Assembly (NCBI RefSeq): GCF_902705875.1
Contig: NZ_CACSIK010000001.1
Span: 481,558 to 545,557, forward strand
Reading direction: 5' to 3'
DNA: 64,000 nt
Source of the DNA: Zhongshania aliphaticivorans
Lineage (GTDB): Bacteria; Pseudomonadota; Gammaproteobacteria; Pseudomonadales; Spongiibacteraceae
A program made the translations under genes and the position numbers. Under the pieces are notes generated by a model. That model did not search any database and was not told the origin of the DNA. It saw nothing but the letters and a program-made list of their open reading frames with translations. Shown piece by piece: positions 20,761 to 31,655 of the stretch. Numbering within the stretch: position 1 is the first letter of the stretch; each line of letters starts with the position of its first letter.

Positions 20761-22515
20761 ATGTTTTACGATTATCTTGTAATCGCAGTCTACTTTGTCA
20801 TGATTCTTTCTGTGGGTGCCATTTTTGCGAGAATGGCTGAAAAATCCACAAGTGATTATTTCCGCGGTGGCGGGCGAATGCTGTGGTGGATGGTTGGCGC
20901 CACAGCTTTCATGGCGCAATTTTCAGCCGTTACCTTCACCGGTGCTGCCGGTAAGGCATTTGCGGATGGCTTTGCCATTTCGCTTGTCTATATTGCCAAT
21001 ACTTTTGCCTACTTTGTCGGTTGGGCATTTTTTGCTCATCGCTTTAGACAAATGCGAGTGGATACACCAACAGAGGCGGTAAGGCGACGTTTTGGTCATG
21101 GTAATGAACTGTTCTTTTCTTGGGCCTTAATTATTTTCTCCTTTCTTAATGCCGGTGTCTGGCTCAATGCCTTAGGGGTTTTTTCAAGTGCCGTATTTGG
21201 TGCGGATATTAGCGTAACTATTGTAGTGATAGGCCTGACGGTTGTGTTTGTATCGGTATTGTCGGGTGCCTGGGGGGTTGTTGCCTCTGACTTTGTGCAA
21301 ACCTTGGTGGTTGCCGTTATCTCAGTGGCGTGTGCCATCGTGGCTTTGGTGAAAGTGGGCGGCCCCGTTGAGATGGTCAGTAATTTTCCCGGCGGCTTTC
21401 TCGTTGGGCCAAATATGAATCACACGATGATTCTTGTTGGAACGTTCCTGTTTTTTATCCCAAAGCAAATCATAACGATTATGAATCTTCATGATTCTTT
21501 TCGTTTTCTCACTGCAAAAGATTCAGAAAATGCCCGCAAAGCGTCCTTACTTGCAATGACCTTAATGGGCGTTGGCACTATTATTTGGTTTATCCCGCCG
21601 TGGGCGGCTGCCACATTGTACCCAGATGCGGCGGCAGGCTATTCAGAACTTGGCAGCAAGGCCGCCGATGCGGTCTACCTCGAGTTTACTCGCCTTGCAA
21701 TGCCGGCGGGTACGGTAGGCTTGTTGATGGCGGCGCTTTTTGCTGCGTCGATGTCGTCAATGGACTCTGCACTGAATAAAAACGCTGGTATTTTTATTCG
21801 GAGTATTTATCAGCCATTTTTAGCAAGACGGAATAGAAAAAAGGATGATAAAAAGCTACTGCGGATTAGCCAGTTGATTAGCTTTCTCAGCGGCTTATTA
21901 GTGATCGCGGCAGCTTTGTTTTTTGCGTCCCTTAAAGAGCTTAGTTTGTTCGAACTGATGATGTCAGTGTCGACCATGGTGCAAGTTCCCTTATTGGTGC
22001 CCTTGTTGTTTGGCATTTTTGTGAAGAAAACGCCAGCGTGGGCATCTTGGGCGACGGTGGCCGTTGGCTTCTTTGTGTCATGGTTGGTGATGAATGTTTT
22101 TACCGCTGATGTGTTTGCGAGCATGGTGGGGATTGAGTCCCTAACAGATCGCGAAACGGTCGATATGAATATCATCTTAACGATTGGTGGTCATTTGTTT
22201 ATCACGGCGGGCTTCTTCTGTGCGACGACACTTTTCTATAACGAAGCGACAGACATAAATAAGGTGGAAACCGAGCGATTTTTCGAGGACTTGAAAACAC
22301 CTTACATTGCCGATGACCAGCAAGACGAAGCCGATAGTCAGCAGCGCCACAAACTTGGCTTAATGGTGATGACGATGGGGGCGGCGATAATGTTAATGAG
22401 CTTGATTCCAAACCCATTGTGGGGGCGGTTTATGTTTTTAATATGTGCGTCCATTATTCTCGCAATTGGCTTTATGCTAAAGAAAAGTGCTACGCAAGTA
22501 GCTGTAAATAGTTAG
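20761..22515 (+). CDS. Sodium:solute symporter (SSS family), sugar-acid type
   Basis: This 584-residue inner-membrane transporter has about 14 hydrophobic segments. SSS signatures include the N-terminal YFVMILSVGA, STSDYFRGGGRMLWWMVGAT, FSAVTFTGAAGKAF and the middle SMSSMDSALNKNAGIF, which holds the conserved Ser/Asp Na+ site. A soluble loop near 500-530 is acidic. It starts 25 bp after the oxidoreductase gene, so it belongs to the same operon. Likely cargo is unsaturated oligouronate or monomer released by the lyase; inference from context. Confidence 0.9.
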   Translation: MFYDYLVIAVYFVMILSVGAIFARMAEKSTSDYFRGGGRMLWWMVGATAFMAQFSAVTFTGAAGKAFADGFAISLVYIANTFAYFVGWAFFAHRFRQMRVDTPTEAVRRRFGHGNELFFSWALIIFSFLNAGVWLNALGVFSSAVFGADISVTIVVIGLTVVFVSVLSGAWGVVASDFVQTLVVAVISVACAIVALVKVGGPVEMVSNFPGGFLVGPNMNHTMILVGTFLFFIPKQIITIMNLHDSFRFLTAKDSENARKASLLAMTLMGVGTIIWFIPPWAAATLYPDAAAGYSELGSKAADAVYLEFTRLAMPAGTVGLLMAALFAASMSSMDSALNKNAGIFIRSIYQPFLARRNRKKDDKKLLRISQLISFLSGLLVIAAALFFASLKELSLFELMMSVSTMVQVPLLVPLLFGIFVKKTPAWASWATVAVGFFVSWLVMNVFTADVFASMVGIESLTDRETVDMNIILTIGGHLFITAGFFCATTLFYNEATDINKVETERFFEDLKTPYIADDQQDEADSQQRHKLGLMVMTMGAAIMLMSLIPNPLWGRFMFLICASIILAIGFMLKKSATQVAVNS

Positions 22516-22661
22516 TTGATGATTGCGATGGTTTAGCGATTAGAGGCCGCTGGCAGCATTTTTCATCTTAGTGGATGACTACGCCTTTTCTGTAAGAAGA
22601 TATAACGTCTATTTTTACGGGCGAGCTTGCAGAAAGGGATGTCGATAGGGAGTTTGTTGTT

Positions 22662-23993
22662 GTGAATTCCATGGTGAGTATGCGGAGTAATCTGGCTGTG
22701 GCGTGGCCATTGGCATTCAATGCCTTGCTAGTCCAGTCGATGCTAATGATAGATACTTTGTTGGTCGCACCGCTTGGTGAATTATCTGTCGCGGCAATGG
22801 GTATTGCATCTACGGTTGTGGCGTTTGTACTGGGTATTAAAATAGCGATTGGCAATGGTATACAGCTGCTTATCGGTCGAGCACATGGTAGAAAAAAACA
22901 AGATGAGCTAGCCGTAGTCTATTGGGTCGGTTTATTTGTCAATGTGACTAGTGCCTTGGTGTTCTTCTTTGTTCTTAGTGTTTTTGGTAGCAATCTTGTT
23001 GCCATCATTACAAATGATGCAGAGCTTGCAGAAGTGGTAGAGCGTTATATCGCGATCAGTAAATACGTGATTTTGATTACGGCTTACACCCAAGTTTGTA
23101 CCGCATTTTATAATGGTCGAGGCAGTTCAACGGTGCCCCTTAAGGGCTTTTTAATTGAGCTGCCGTTCAATGTATTGTTAAGTTATATTTTGATAAACGG
23201 GTTTTGGGAATTTCGAGCCTTAGGTGTGGAGGGGGCCGCGTGGGGAAGTGTGGCAGCCGTTTTGTTGCGGGCGATATTCTTATATTTTTCATTGAGGGCA
23301 GAGAAGGGTGTCGACCTTTGCTATCCACGAGGTCAACCATTTTTAGCAGAAGTACAACGCCAATCTGCTGAAATTTTTCCTATTGCCGCAAACTTCTTTG
23401 TTATATCAGTCGGCGTGACGGTATACCAACTATTGTATGCACAACTTGATCTCATCGAATTTGTGGCCATAACTTTATTATTTCCATGGCTACGGGCGGG
23501 CACACAATTTACTAATGCTTGGGCACAGGCAGCCGCAATTAGTCTTAGTCAAGCAATGGGCGGGCGATTTAAGCAAGATCTAAATGTGTTTGTTAAAGAT
23601 AGTGTGAAAATTGGGATGGTCTTGTCGATGATTATCGCAGGGCTGTTTCTTTTGCTCAGTCAATGTTTACCCTTTATCTATTCGGATGTCGATGCTGACA
23701 CCCATAGGGCTTTGGCGACCATTGCACCACTGTATATAGCATTGCCTGTTTTGCGTGCCTACAACACGGTTTCTGGAAATATTTTACGGGCCTTAGGCGA
23801 GAGTTCACGGGTATTGAAAATTCATTTTATTACCCAGTGGTTGGTGTCTCTTCCGCTTTGTGCGCTGTTAATTTTGTATTTTGATGTTTCCATTTTCTGG
23901 GCATTCGCAATGATTCCGCTGGAAGAGTTGTTTAAAACAATTCCATTTTACAAATATAAAAGACTGAGTATGAGCCGAGTTGCGTTTGGCTAG
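22662..23993 (+). CDS. MATE-family transporter
   Basis: This 443-residue integral membrane protein has about 12 hydrophobic segments in two similar halves. Features are MIDTLLVAPLGELSVAAMGIAS in helix 1-2, GNGIQLLIGRAHGRK, and the second-half RAYNTVSGNILRALGESS. MATE proteins export organic cations or other solutes using Na+ or H+. I used GTG 22662 because AGGGAG precedes it at good spacing; ATG 22671 or 22680 is also possible. Its cargo in a sugar-utilisation locus is unclear. Confidence 0.85.
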   Translation: MNSMVSMRSNLAVAWPLAFNALLVQSMLMIDTLLVAPLGELSVAAMGIASTVVAFVLGIKIAIGNGIQLLIGRAHGRKKQDELAVVYWVGLFVNVTSALVFFFVLSVFGSNLVAIITNDAELAEVVERYIAISKYVILITAYTQVCTAFYNGRGSSTVPLKGFLIELPFNVLLSYILINGFWEFRALGVEGAAWGSVAAVLLRAIFLYFSLRAEKGVDLCYPRGQPFLAEVQRQSAEIFPIAANFFVISVGVTVYQLLYAQLDLIEFVAITLLFPWLRAGTQFTNAWAQAAAISLSQAMGGRFKQDLNVFVKDSVKIGMVLSMIIAGLFLLLSQCLPFIYSDVDADTHRALATIAPLYIALPVLRAYNTVSGNILRALGESSRVLKIHFITQWLVSLPLCALLILYFDVSIFWAFAMIPLEELFKTIPFYKYKRLSMSRVAFG

Positions 23994-24049
23994 TCCGTGG
24001 TGGATTGTGCTACAGCGTGTTGATTAAATTATTAGAAGAGTCTCTGACC

Positions 24050-24913
24050 ATGATTAAAATCATAAAATTAATAATATTTACATTTTTTGTAGTGTATTTT
24101 GCGTCTTCCTGTGCGATGACGACAACACCGGCACCTGTGCGCTTAAGCCACGGTGTCGACGAATCTTCTGGCGGTTTGCCCAGCTATATAGTGCGCATTG
24201 CCAATGCCACATTCTATCTTGAAAAAACCGGTGGCGGGCTTTCGAGTATGGTCGACAAGGACGGTATAGACTGGATTGGTTTTCATAAGGAGCCGGGATC
24301 CGGTTGGAAAGGCGAGTATCGGGGCTTTCCCAATGCCATTCATAAGCAGGATGGCAGTTACTTTCATGCCATGAATGCGGGAACCGATCCTGCTAGGTCA
24401 GAGCTTACCGTGGAGGAGTCCGATCACGTTCAAATCATATTCACTTCTGCCAACGGCAAGTGGCAAGGGCAGTGGGATTTTTATGCTGACCGCTGTGATT
24501 TCACAATGACGGCTGTTAGTCCGGGGTATAAATATTGGGTGCAGTATGAAGGCGTGCCCGGCGGCGAAATGGATAAAGATGACTTTTGGTACGCTTCTGC
24601 CGACAATAAATCTCATCTTATTGATGAGCCCTTTAAAGGTGATCTACCTGCGCCGGAATGGTATGCCTTTGGTGATGTTAAATCACCAAGAATGCTTTAT
24701 ATACTGCACCACGAGGATGACGAATATCCAGATGATTACCTAAGCCGTCCCTATATGACGGTACTGGGTTTTGGTCGTAGCGTTAAAGCGAAACACCTTA
24801 CTAGTCCGCAGACCTTTTCTATTGGCTTTGTCGAGTCAACAGAGCATCAACAGGTCGAGCACACTTTGAAGGGTATTCTAGACGGCCTTGCCGCACCGAC
24901 ATCAGGTAGGTAG
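24050..24913 (+). CDS. Lipoprotein of unrecognised family in the uronate locus
   Basis: This 287-residue protein has a lipid signal sequence and lipobox ASSC at residues 18-21. The body begins with YIVRIANATFYLEKTGGGL and DKDGIDWIGFH, a pattern seen in beta-sandwich proteins related to sugar mutarotases and some glycan lyases. It then has aromatic-rich strands (KYWVQYEGVPGGEMD, DDFWYASADNK, PEWYAFGD) that could form a sugar-binding face. I do not recognise the family and assign no activity. AGAAGAG precedes ATG 24050; the frame also extends to 24005. Probably in the same transcript as the MATE gene. Confidence 0.8.
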   Translation: MIKIIKLIIFTFFVVYFASSCAMTTTPAPVRLSHGVDESSGGLPSYIVRIANATFYLEKTGGGLSSMVDKDGIDWIGFHKEPGSGWKGEYRGFPNAIHKQDGSYFHAMNAGTDPARSELTVEESDHVQIIFTSANGKWQGQWDFYADRCDFTMTAVSPGYKYWVQYEGVPGGEMDKDDFWYASADNKSHLIDEPFKGDLPAPEWYAFGDVKSPRMLYILHHEDDEYPDDYLSRPYMTVLGFGRSVKAKHLTSPQTFSIGFVESTEHQQVEHTLKGILDGLAAPTSGR

Positions 24914-25024
24914 CACTGGTAACTATATACAGATGGTAAGTAGATTAAGCGGGTGGTCTGTTGCGGATTTTCGAATAGAAAATGAAGGAATCATAGTGAG
25001 CATGTTAGGCGTGGAGTGTGTTTA

Positions 25025-25861
25025 ATGAGAACTGCTATTAAGGTAATTAGTATCTCCGTACTTTGGCTTGTGGTTCTTAATGTGAAAGCGGGTGATTGGG
25101 TTTTAATTGATGATTTTGAAGCCTCTGAAAAATTTGCAAACTGGTCTTTGGCTGACCCAGATAATCAAACTAGGCCCAGAGTTGAAAGGCCTCAGGTCAC
25201 TGAAATACGTGTAGAGCATTCGAGCGAAAATCATTATTTAATTAAAAAGCCAGCGGCTGAAGGTGTGGTTGGCAATCGTAAAGCGCTGAGCTCCCTCGCC
25301 TTGCCCTTGCCAGTTAAGGTAGGTGAGACATATACCTTTTATACTCGAATCAATGTTGAGTATTTCCCTAATAATCATTCCTTTGGTTTAAGCAATAAAA
25401 CCACAGCAGAGATTGTTGAGCTTAACTACAATGCCTTTGAACCTATGATTCGGATTACTGATAAAGCCGAATCAGATGGCACAATAAATTCCGGTGCGCT
25501 CATGGTGTCCAAAGGGTTTAAACAATACGCTCCGATTGTGGACCCCACTGCGGATAAAAACGCCGATCGTATGCAAACTGATACTTGGTATGAGCTTTGG
25601 TATGTGGTGAATAATGCGCCGGCGGATGAGGGCGGACAACGTTTTGATTTATATATCCGTGGAGGTGAATTTGCTCAGCAGCAGAAGGTGTTTAGCAGTG
25701 GTGACTTTCGAATGGCTCGAGAAGAACCGCTAATCTCCTTTATGGCTATTTGTAATACAGGCCCTGTAGATGAGCCCTATGGCAATGGTGGCGTTCGTTA
25801 CGACGATATTTATATGACAGTAGGTCTTGTTTTACATGCCCCGATTGATAATGCGCAGTAA
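25025..25861 (+). CDS. Exported protein of unrecognised family, beta-jelly-roll-like
   Basis: This 278-residue secreted or periplasmic protein has an N-terminal signal peptide ending near VKA-GDWVLIDDFE. Its pattern (DDFEASEKFANW at the start, VGETYTFYTRINVEYFP, MQTDTWYELWYVVNN, GGVRYDDIYMTVG at the end) is that of concanavalin A-like jelly rolls, in which a ligand lies across the sheet. There is no known lyase or hydrolase motif. ATG 25025 has GTGGAG 8 bp upstream; a GTG at 25016 is in frame. It is the last gene of the locus; glycan binding or degradation is a guess from context. Confidence 0.78.
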   Translation: MRTAIKVISISVLWLVVLNVKAGDWVLIDDFEASEKFANWSLADPDNQTRPRVERPQVTEIRVEHSSENHYLIKKPAAEGVVGNRKALSSLALPLPVKVGETYTFYTRINVEYFPNNHSFGLSNKTTAEIVELNYNAFEPMIRITDKAESDGTINSGALMVSKGFKQYAPIVDPTADKNADRMQTDTWYELWYVVNNAPADEGGQRFDLYIRGGEFAQQQKVFSSGDFRMAREEPLISFMAICNTGPVDEPYGNGGVRYDDIYMTVGLVLHAPIDNAQ

Positions 25862-26003
25862 CCCTTAACCATTTAGCGGTTCCCTGTCGTGTGCAATTTT
25901 ACGCATAGGGAAAATGTGTAAGTTCCTAAATTTTTGTTAAATACTCTACATTATTCCCTTGTGTTACATTGACGCCGAATAAAAATAAATTGGAGGAGAT
26001 GTT

Positions 26004-26399
26004 ATGAGTATTGCGTTTTGGTGCGTGTTTGTTGCTGGTTTAATGCCGGGTTTGACCGCATTAATTGCCAAAGTGGGTAAATCTGAAAATGGTCGTTTTG
26101 ATAATAATCATCCTCGAGAGTGGCTGGCGCAGCTAGATGGTCGTGGAGCCCGTGTGGTTGCGGCAATGCAAAATGGCTTTGAAGGCTTTCCATTATTTGC
26201 AGCCGCGGTGATTATTGCGCAGTTTGGCGGCGCTGATCAGGCGAATGTTAATCTGCTGGCGATGGCGTATATTGGTGTTCGCGTGGTATTTACCATCTGT
26301 TATATTCAAAATTGGGCAACCTTGCGTAGCTTAGTTTGGGCGGCGGGTATTGGTGTGATATTAACCCTGTTATGCATTACCCCAACAGTGGGTGCCTAG
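26004..26399 (+). CDS. MAPEG-family membrane protein
   Basis: This 131-residue protein has four hydrophobic helices. ARVVAAMQNGFEGFPLFAAAV is the second-helix signature of MAPEG proteins (membrane-associated eicosanoid and glutathione metabolism), followed by AYIGVRVVFTICYI. Bacterial members may have glutathione-dependent activity on lipophilic compounds; the role here is unknown. GGAGGAG sits just before ATG 26004. Confidence 0.9.
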   Translation: MSIAFWCVFVAGLMPGLTALIAKVGKSENGRFDNNHPREWLAQLDGRGARVVAAMQNGFEGFPLFAAAVIIAQFGGADQANVNLLAMAYIGVRVVFTICYIQNWATLRSLVWAAGIGVILTLLCITPTVGA

Positions 26400-26434
26400 T
26401 CGTATATATGCCTGTAGATGTTGGTTTGCAGGCA

Positions 26435-27376
26435 TTATTCGTGACTAGCTGTTAAATCTGGTGAGCTGCTGAAATCGATTATCGCTGGTTGGCCTTCTGA
26501 GCCGACGACCACGTGTTTTCCATCTGCTGTAAATGCCCCCGCTTCTGCTTGGCGCATGCGATTCGGTGTGCGGGAAAAAGGTGTTCTATTTAGTGCCTCT
26601 AGCCAACTCTGGCCTGGCTTGCGGGTGAATAAATAAGTGTGGCGCAAGGTGACTATCATCGCTAGGTCACCTTTAGGACTAAAGGCCATTGCTGTTGGAG
26701 AGTGTCCACTAATGCCTCCTTGGCGCTGTTCTTTGTGCTTTTCAATGCTTGGGATACTTCGAATGTCGCCCACAAAGTTGAGTGGAATCGGTTTGCCCTC
26801 GATGGCATCAAGGGAGAAGCGATAAAGGCGAGGGTGTGTGTCTCGTTTACTAAGAATGTAAACAAATCGTTCTGCGCTATCGACAGCTAATGCTTCTGCG
26901 TCGTGGGGGCCATCTTCGTAGATTAGCGAATAGTGCCGCTCACTCTTGGTGTGGAGTATGGACTTGCTAATATCATTGGGTTCTTTGAGTAAATATACGT
27001 CTATGAAGGGTCGCAGGGCCATATTGTCGCCGATATCACCGACGAGCAAATAACTGCCGTTTTGGTCTTTAAAGCTAGTTATATCTTCCCAGTCAAATGC
27101 GCTGCTGCCGTCTACCCTTAGTTCTGTTACGAGGTCTCCTTTGTCATTCAGTGCAAATAGGCGGCTTCTGTCGCCACTGTCATTGTGTGCCCAATAGATA
27201 TTTTGATGAGTGTTGCTGGCAGCTATGCCGCTCATTTCGGTTAGCGCATCATTGTCTACTTTAATGCGTTGAGTGGATTTGCCAACGGCTTCTTCGGCGT
27301 GAATTGACGACGCAAAATGAAATGTCAGGAATAAAATCAACAGAAACTGACCGATGGAGCTTATAGGGCCGGGCAT
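26435..27376 (-). CDS. Exported beta-propeller-like protein
   Basis: This 313-residue protein has a signal peptide ending near SSIHA. The rest repeats short beta-strand blocks with aspartates (ALTEMSGIAAS, YWAHNDSGDRSRLFALN, FDWEDITSF, YLLVGDIGDN, DAEALAVD, PTAMAFSPKGDLAMIV, QAEAGAFTADGKHVVVGSEG). That is the layout of a periplasmic propeller similar to SdiA-regulated or esterase-like phytase-type proteins. No catalytic residues can be assigned with confidence. It is a single gene, convergent with the MAPEG gene. Confidence 0.75.
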   Translation of the reverse strand: MPGPISSIGQFLLILFLTFHFASSIHAEEAVGKSTQRIKVDNDALTEMSGIAASNTHQNIYWAHNDSGDRSRLFALNDKGDLVTELRVDGSSAFDWEDITSFKDQNGSYLLVGDIGDNMALRPFIDVYLLKEPNDISKSILHTKSERHYSLIYEDGPHDAEALAVDSAERFVYILSKRDTHPRLYRFSLDAIEGKPIPLNFVGDIRSIPSIEKHKEQRQGGISGHSPTAMAFSPKGDLAMIVTLRHTYLFTRKPGQSWLEALNRTPFSRTPNRMRQAEAGAFTADGKHVVVGSEGQPAIIDFSSSPDLTASHE

Positions 27377-27746
27377 GCATATCCTTTGGGCTGCGCTTAT
27401 CTAGCGAATAATGAGTGTTTGGCTGATGAGGGTTGCTGGTATTTGGATGTAGTGATGGCTTCATTCGTTCCCGCAAAAAGAACAAAACATGATTTTAATT
27501 TACTAAGCTAAAGTCATGCCAATGGTAGGTGATGTGCGAAGATTGAACTAGTGCTGTTGTGTGAAAGTTTGATTGTGATGGTTGCAAGGGTGGTTGAGGC
27601 TTTGGTATTAACAACGTGAAGGTTTTAAGTCAGAATCCTGAGTATGGCTACTGTAAATAACTGCTCTTGCAGCGGCTGCATGACAGCGCTGCAAGAGTGG
27701 GTGAGAGGTTTTATTTACTCCCTCAGGATTCCTCGTTATGACAAGG
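27377..27746. other. Intergenic region with one perfect inverted repeat
   Basis: No gene is visible in this stretch. The only structure seen is CTCTTGCAGCG (27664-27674) paired exactly with CGCTGCAAGAG (27687-27697) over a 12-base loop. It lies about 50 bp past the fadH-type stop codon on the minus strand. Neither side has a T-run directly after the stem, so it is a hairpin of uncertain role, possibly a weak terminator or mRNA-end stabiliser. Confidence 0.55.
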
Positions 27747-29837
<2,091 letters not shown>

Positions 29838-29856
29838 CTAGACGGTGTCAAGTTTG

Positions 29857-29873
29857 TTGAGATTACCTCTCAA
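29857..29873. promoter_or_regulatory. Candidate TetR operator
   Basis: TTGAGA and TCTCAA flank TTACC, a perfect 6-5-6 inverted repeat. It overlaps the -10 of the minus-strand promoter and sits 38 bp before the TetR start codon, so binding could repress both genes. Near-direct repeats GACGGTGTCAAG and GACACTGTCAAG flank it on either side. Confidence 0.55.
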
Positions 29874-29888
29874 TATAGACACTGTCAA
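29860..29888 (-). promoter_or_regulatory. Sigma-70-type promoter of the fadH-type gene
   Basis: Read on the minus strand, TTGACA (29883-29888) is a perfect -35. After 17 bp comes TAATCT (29860-29865), a fair -10. It lies about 100 bp before the ATG of the reductase gene. Confidence 0.6.
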
Positions 29889-29910
29889 GATACCTTGGTA
29901 GATTGGCGCA

Positions 29911-30558
29911 ATGAAAAATGACTCAAAACCTCTTCCTGCCTCCGCTCTAGTGAGTGACAAGCCCTATCATCACGGTGATTTGCGGCGTCAGATTTTGGAT
30001 GAAGCGGCTCGACTGTTAAAAAGTGAGGGGGAAAGCGGCCTCTCAATGCGCAAGTTGGCGCAAAACCTCGGCGTGTCTCGCACTGCGCCATATCACCACT
30101 TCACAGATAAACAGGCTTTATTGTGCGGTGTCGCTGAAGAGGGCTTTCGTCGATTGAGAGAGGTCATTGGGACGCAGCCCCGCCTTGCCAGTGCAGCAAT
30201 AAGTGAAGAGGCCGTGCGGGACTTTGTTAGGCGTTATGTGCAGTTTTCGATTGATAATGCCGAATATTATGAGTTGATGTTTGGCGCCCGCCTTTGGAAG
30301 TCGCAACAGCTCACTGAGTCGCTAAAAGTGGAGGCTTACGATGCTTTTAAGACCTACCTTGAGCAAATTCGTCACTGGCAGCAGGAGATTCAAAATGCCG
30401 AACTCGACCCTCTGCGTTTTGCCCAAGTGAGCTGGTCAACATTGCACGGTATGAGTCGCCTGCTCATTGATGGTATCTATCTCGATATTACCGCCATCAA
30501 TGTTATGACCGATACCGCCGCAAAAATGTTTTGGCAGCAACTGTATCAACCTGAATAG
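29911..30558 (+). CDS. TetR-family transcriptional regulator
   Basis: This 215-residue regulator has an N-terminal TetR helix-turn-helix (HHGDLRRQILDEAARLLKSE, then SMRKLAQNLGVSRTAPYHHF, near residues 20-62). A C-terminal helical ligand domain (YYELMFGARLWKS, SWSTLHGMSRLL) resembles the TetR_C domains of fatty-acid or aromatic-responsive members. It is divergent from the dienoyl-CoA-reductase gene, and the 148-bp gap holds a palindrome over that gene's promoter. The likely inducer is an acyl-CoA or related lipid; inference. Confidence 0.88.
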   Translation: MKNDSKPLPASALVSDKPYHHGDLRRQILDEAARLLKSEGESGLSMRKLAQNLGVSRTAPYHHFTDKQALLCGVAEEGFRRLREVIGTQPRLASAAISEEAVRDFVRRYVQFSIDNAEYYELMFGARLWKSQQLTESLKVEAYDAFKTYLEQIRHWQQEIQNAELDPLRFAQVSWSTLHGMSRLLIDGIYLDITAINVMTDTAAKMFWQQLYQPE

Positions 30559-30704
30559 CGGCAGATTACCCTTGGCTTTTCGTGATTAGCTTTTTCTAGT
30601 TATTCCGACCTAATACTTGCCAATTTCCTAGACATGACAGACACTCTCGAGCGGTTAAATTATATCGCAGACTGCCGTTTGGCAGCTGCCAATTAGGAGA
30701 GCCC

Positions 30705-31655
30705 GTGTCTGCCATTATTAGTGTTCAGCAATTGAGCAAAATATACGACTCCGGATTTCAAGCACTTGATAACATCTCTTTGGAAATAAAGCGTGGTGAA
30801 ATATTTGCGCTGCTAGGCCCTAACGGGGCCGGTAAAACCACGATGATTAGTATTATTTGCGGGATAGTGAATCCCAGCTCAGGAGTTATTACTGCGGATG
30901 GTCACGATATTATTCGTGATTACCGTGCGGCAAGAACTAAAATTGGTTTGGTGCCACAAGAATTATGTACCGATGGTTTTGAGAGTGTTCTCACCACGGT
31001 AAACTTTAGTCGGGGTTTGTTTGGCTGTCCGCCCAACAAGGCGTATATAGAGCAAATACTGCGACAACTCTCGCTGTGGGATAAGCGCAACGCCCGGATC
31101 ATGGAATTGTCCGGAGGAATGAAGCGTCGAGTGATGATTGCCAAGGCCTTGTCGCACGAGCCTGAAATCTTGTTTCTTGATGAGCCTACGGCGGGTGTTG
31201 ATGTTGAATTGCGTCGCGATATGTGGGAAATGGTAAGAGGCCTCCGCGCCCGAGGGGTGACCATTATTTTAACCACCCACTACATTGAAGAAGCCGAGGA
31301 AATGGCGGATCGGATAGGTGTGATATCGCGTGGCAAATTAATCCTTGTGGAAGAAAAAAATGTATTAATGGACAAGCTTGGGCAAAAGCAATTACGACTG
31401 CAATTGAAAAAGTCCCTGCAAGAATTGCCTACCGAATTACAGGATTACCCGCTGTCCTTAGCCGCCGATGGACTAGAGTTAATTTATCATTTTGATACTA
31501 AAGGTGATCAAACCGGAATTGCTGATTTATTTAGGCGGCTTGATGAGCACGGCATAGATTACAAAGATATCCAGTCGAAACAGCGCTCCTTAGAGGAAAT
31601 TTTTGTGAGTTTAGTGAGTGATACTGCTACCGTGGAAGTGGGGGCTGTAGAATGA
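30705..31655 (+). CDS. yadG: ABC transporter ATP-binding protein, YadG type
   Basis: This 316-residue ATPase has Walker [10 protein letters not shown] near 43-51, signature LSGGMKRRV, Walker [14 protein letters not shown] and the H-loop [14 protein letters not shown]. The C-terminal extension (residues about 225-316) is typical of YadG-like ABC-2 exporters. GTG 30705 is the start, with TAGGAGA just before it. The permease gene overlaps its stop by 4 bp, so both are translated together. Cargo is unknown. Confidence 0.9.
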   Translation: MSAIISVQQLSKIYDSGFQALDNISLEIKRGEIFALLGPNGAGKTTMISIICGIVNPSSGVITADGHDIIRDYRAARTKIGLVPQELCTDGFESVLTTVNFSRGLFGCPPNKAYIEQILRQLSLWDKRNARIMELSGGMKRRVMIAKALSHEPEILFLDEPTAGVDVELRRDMWEMVRGLRARGVTIILTTHYIEEAEEMADRIGVISRGKLILVEEKNVLMDKLGQKQLRLQLKKSLQELPTELQDYPLSLAADGLELIYHFDTKGDQTGIADLFRRLDEHGIDYKDIQSKQRSLEEIFVSLVSDTATVEVGAVE

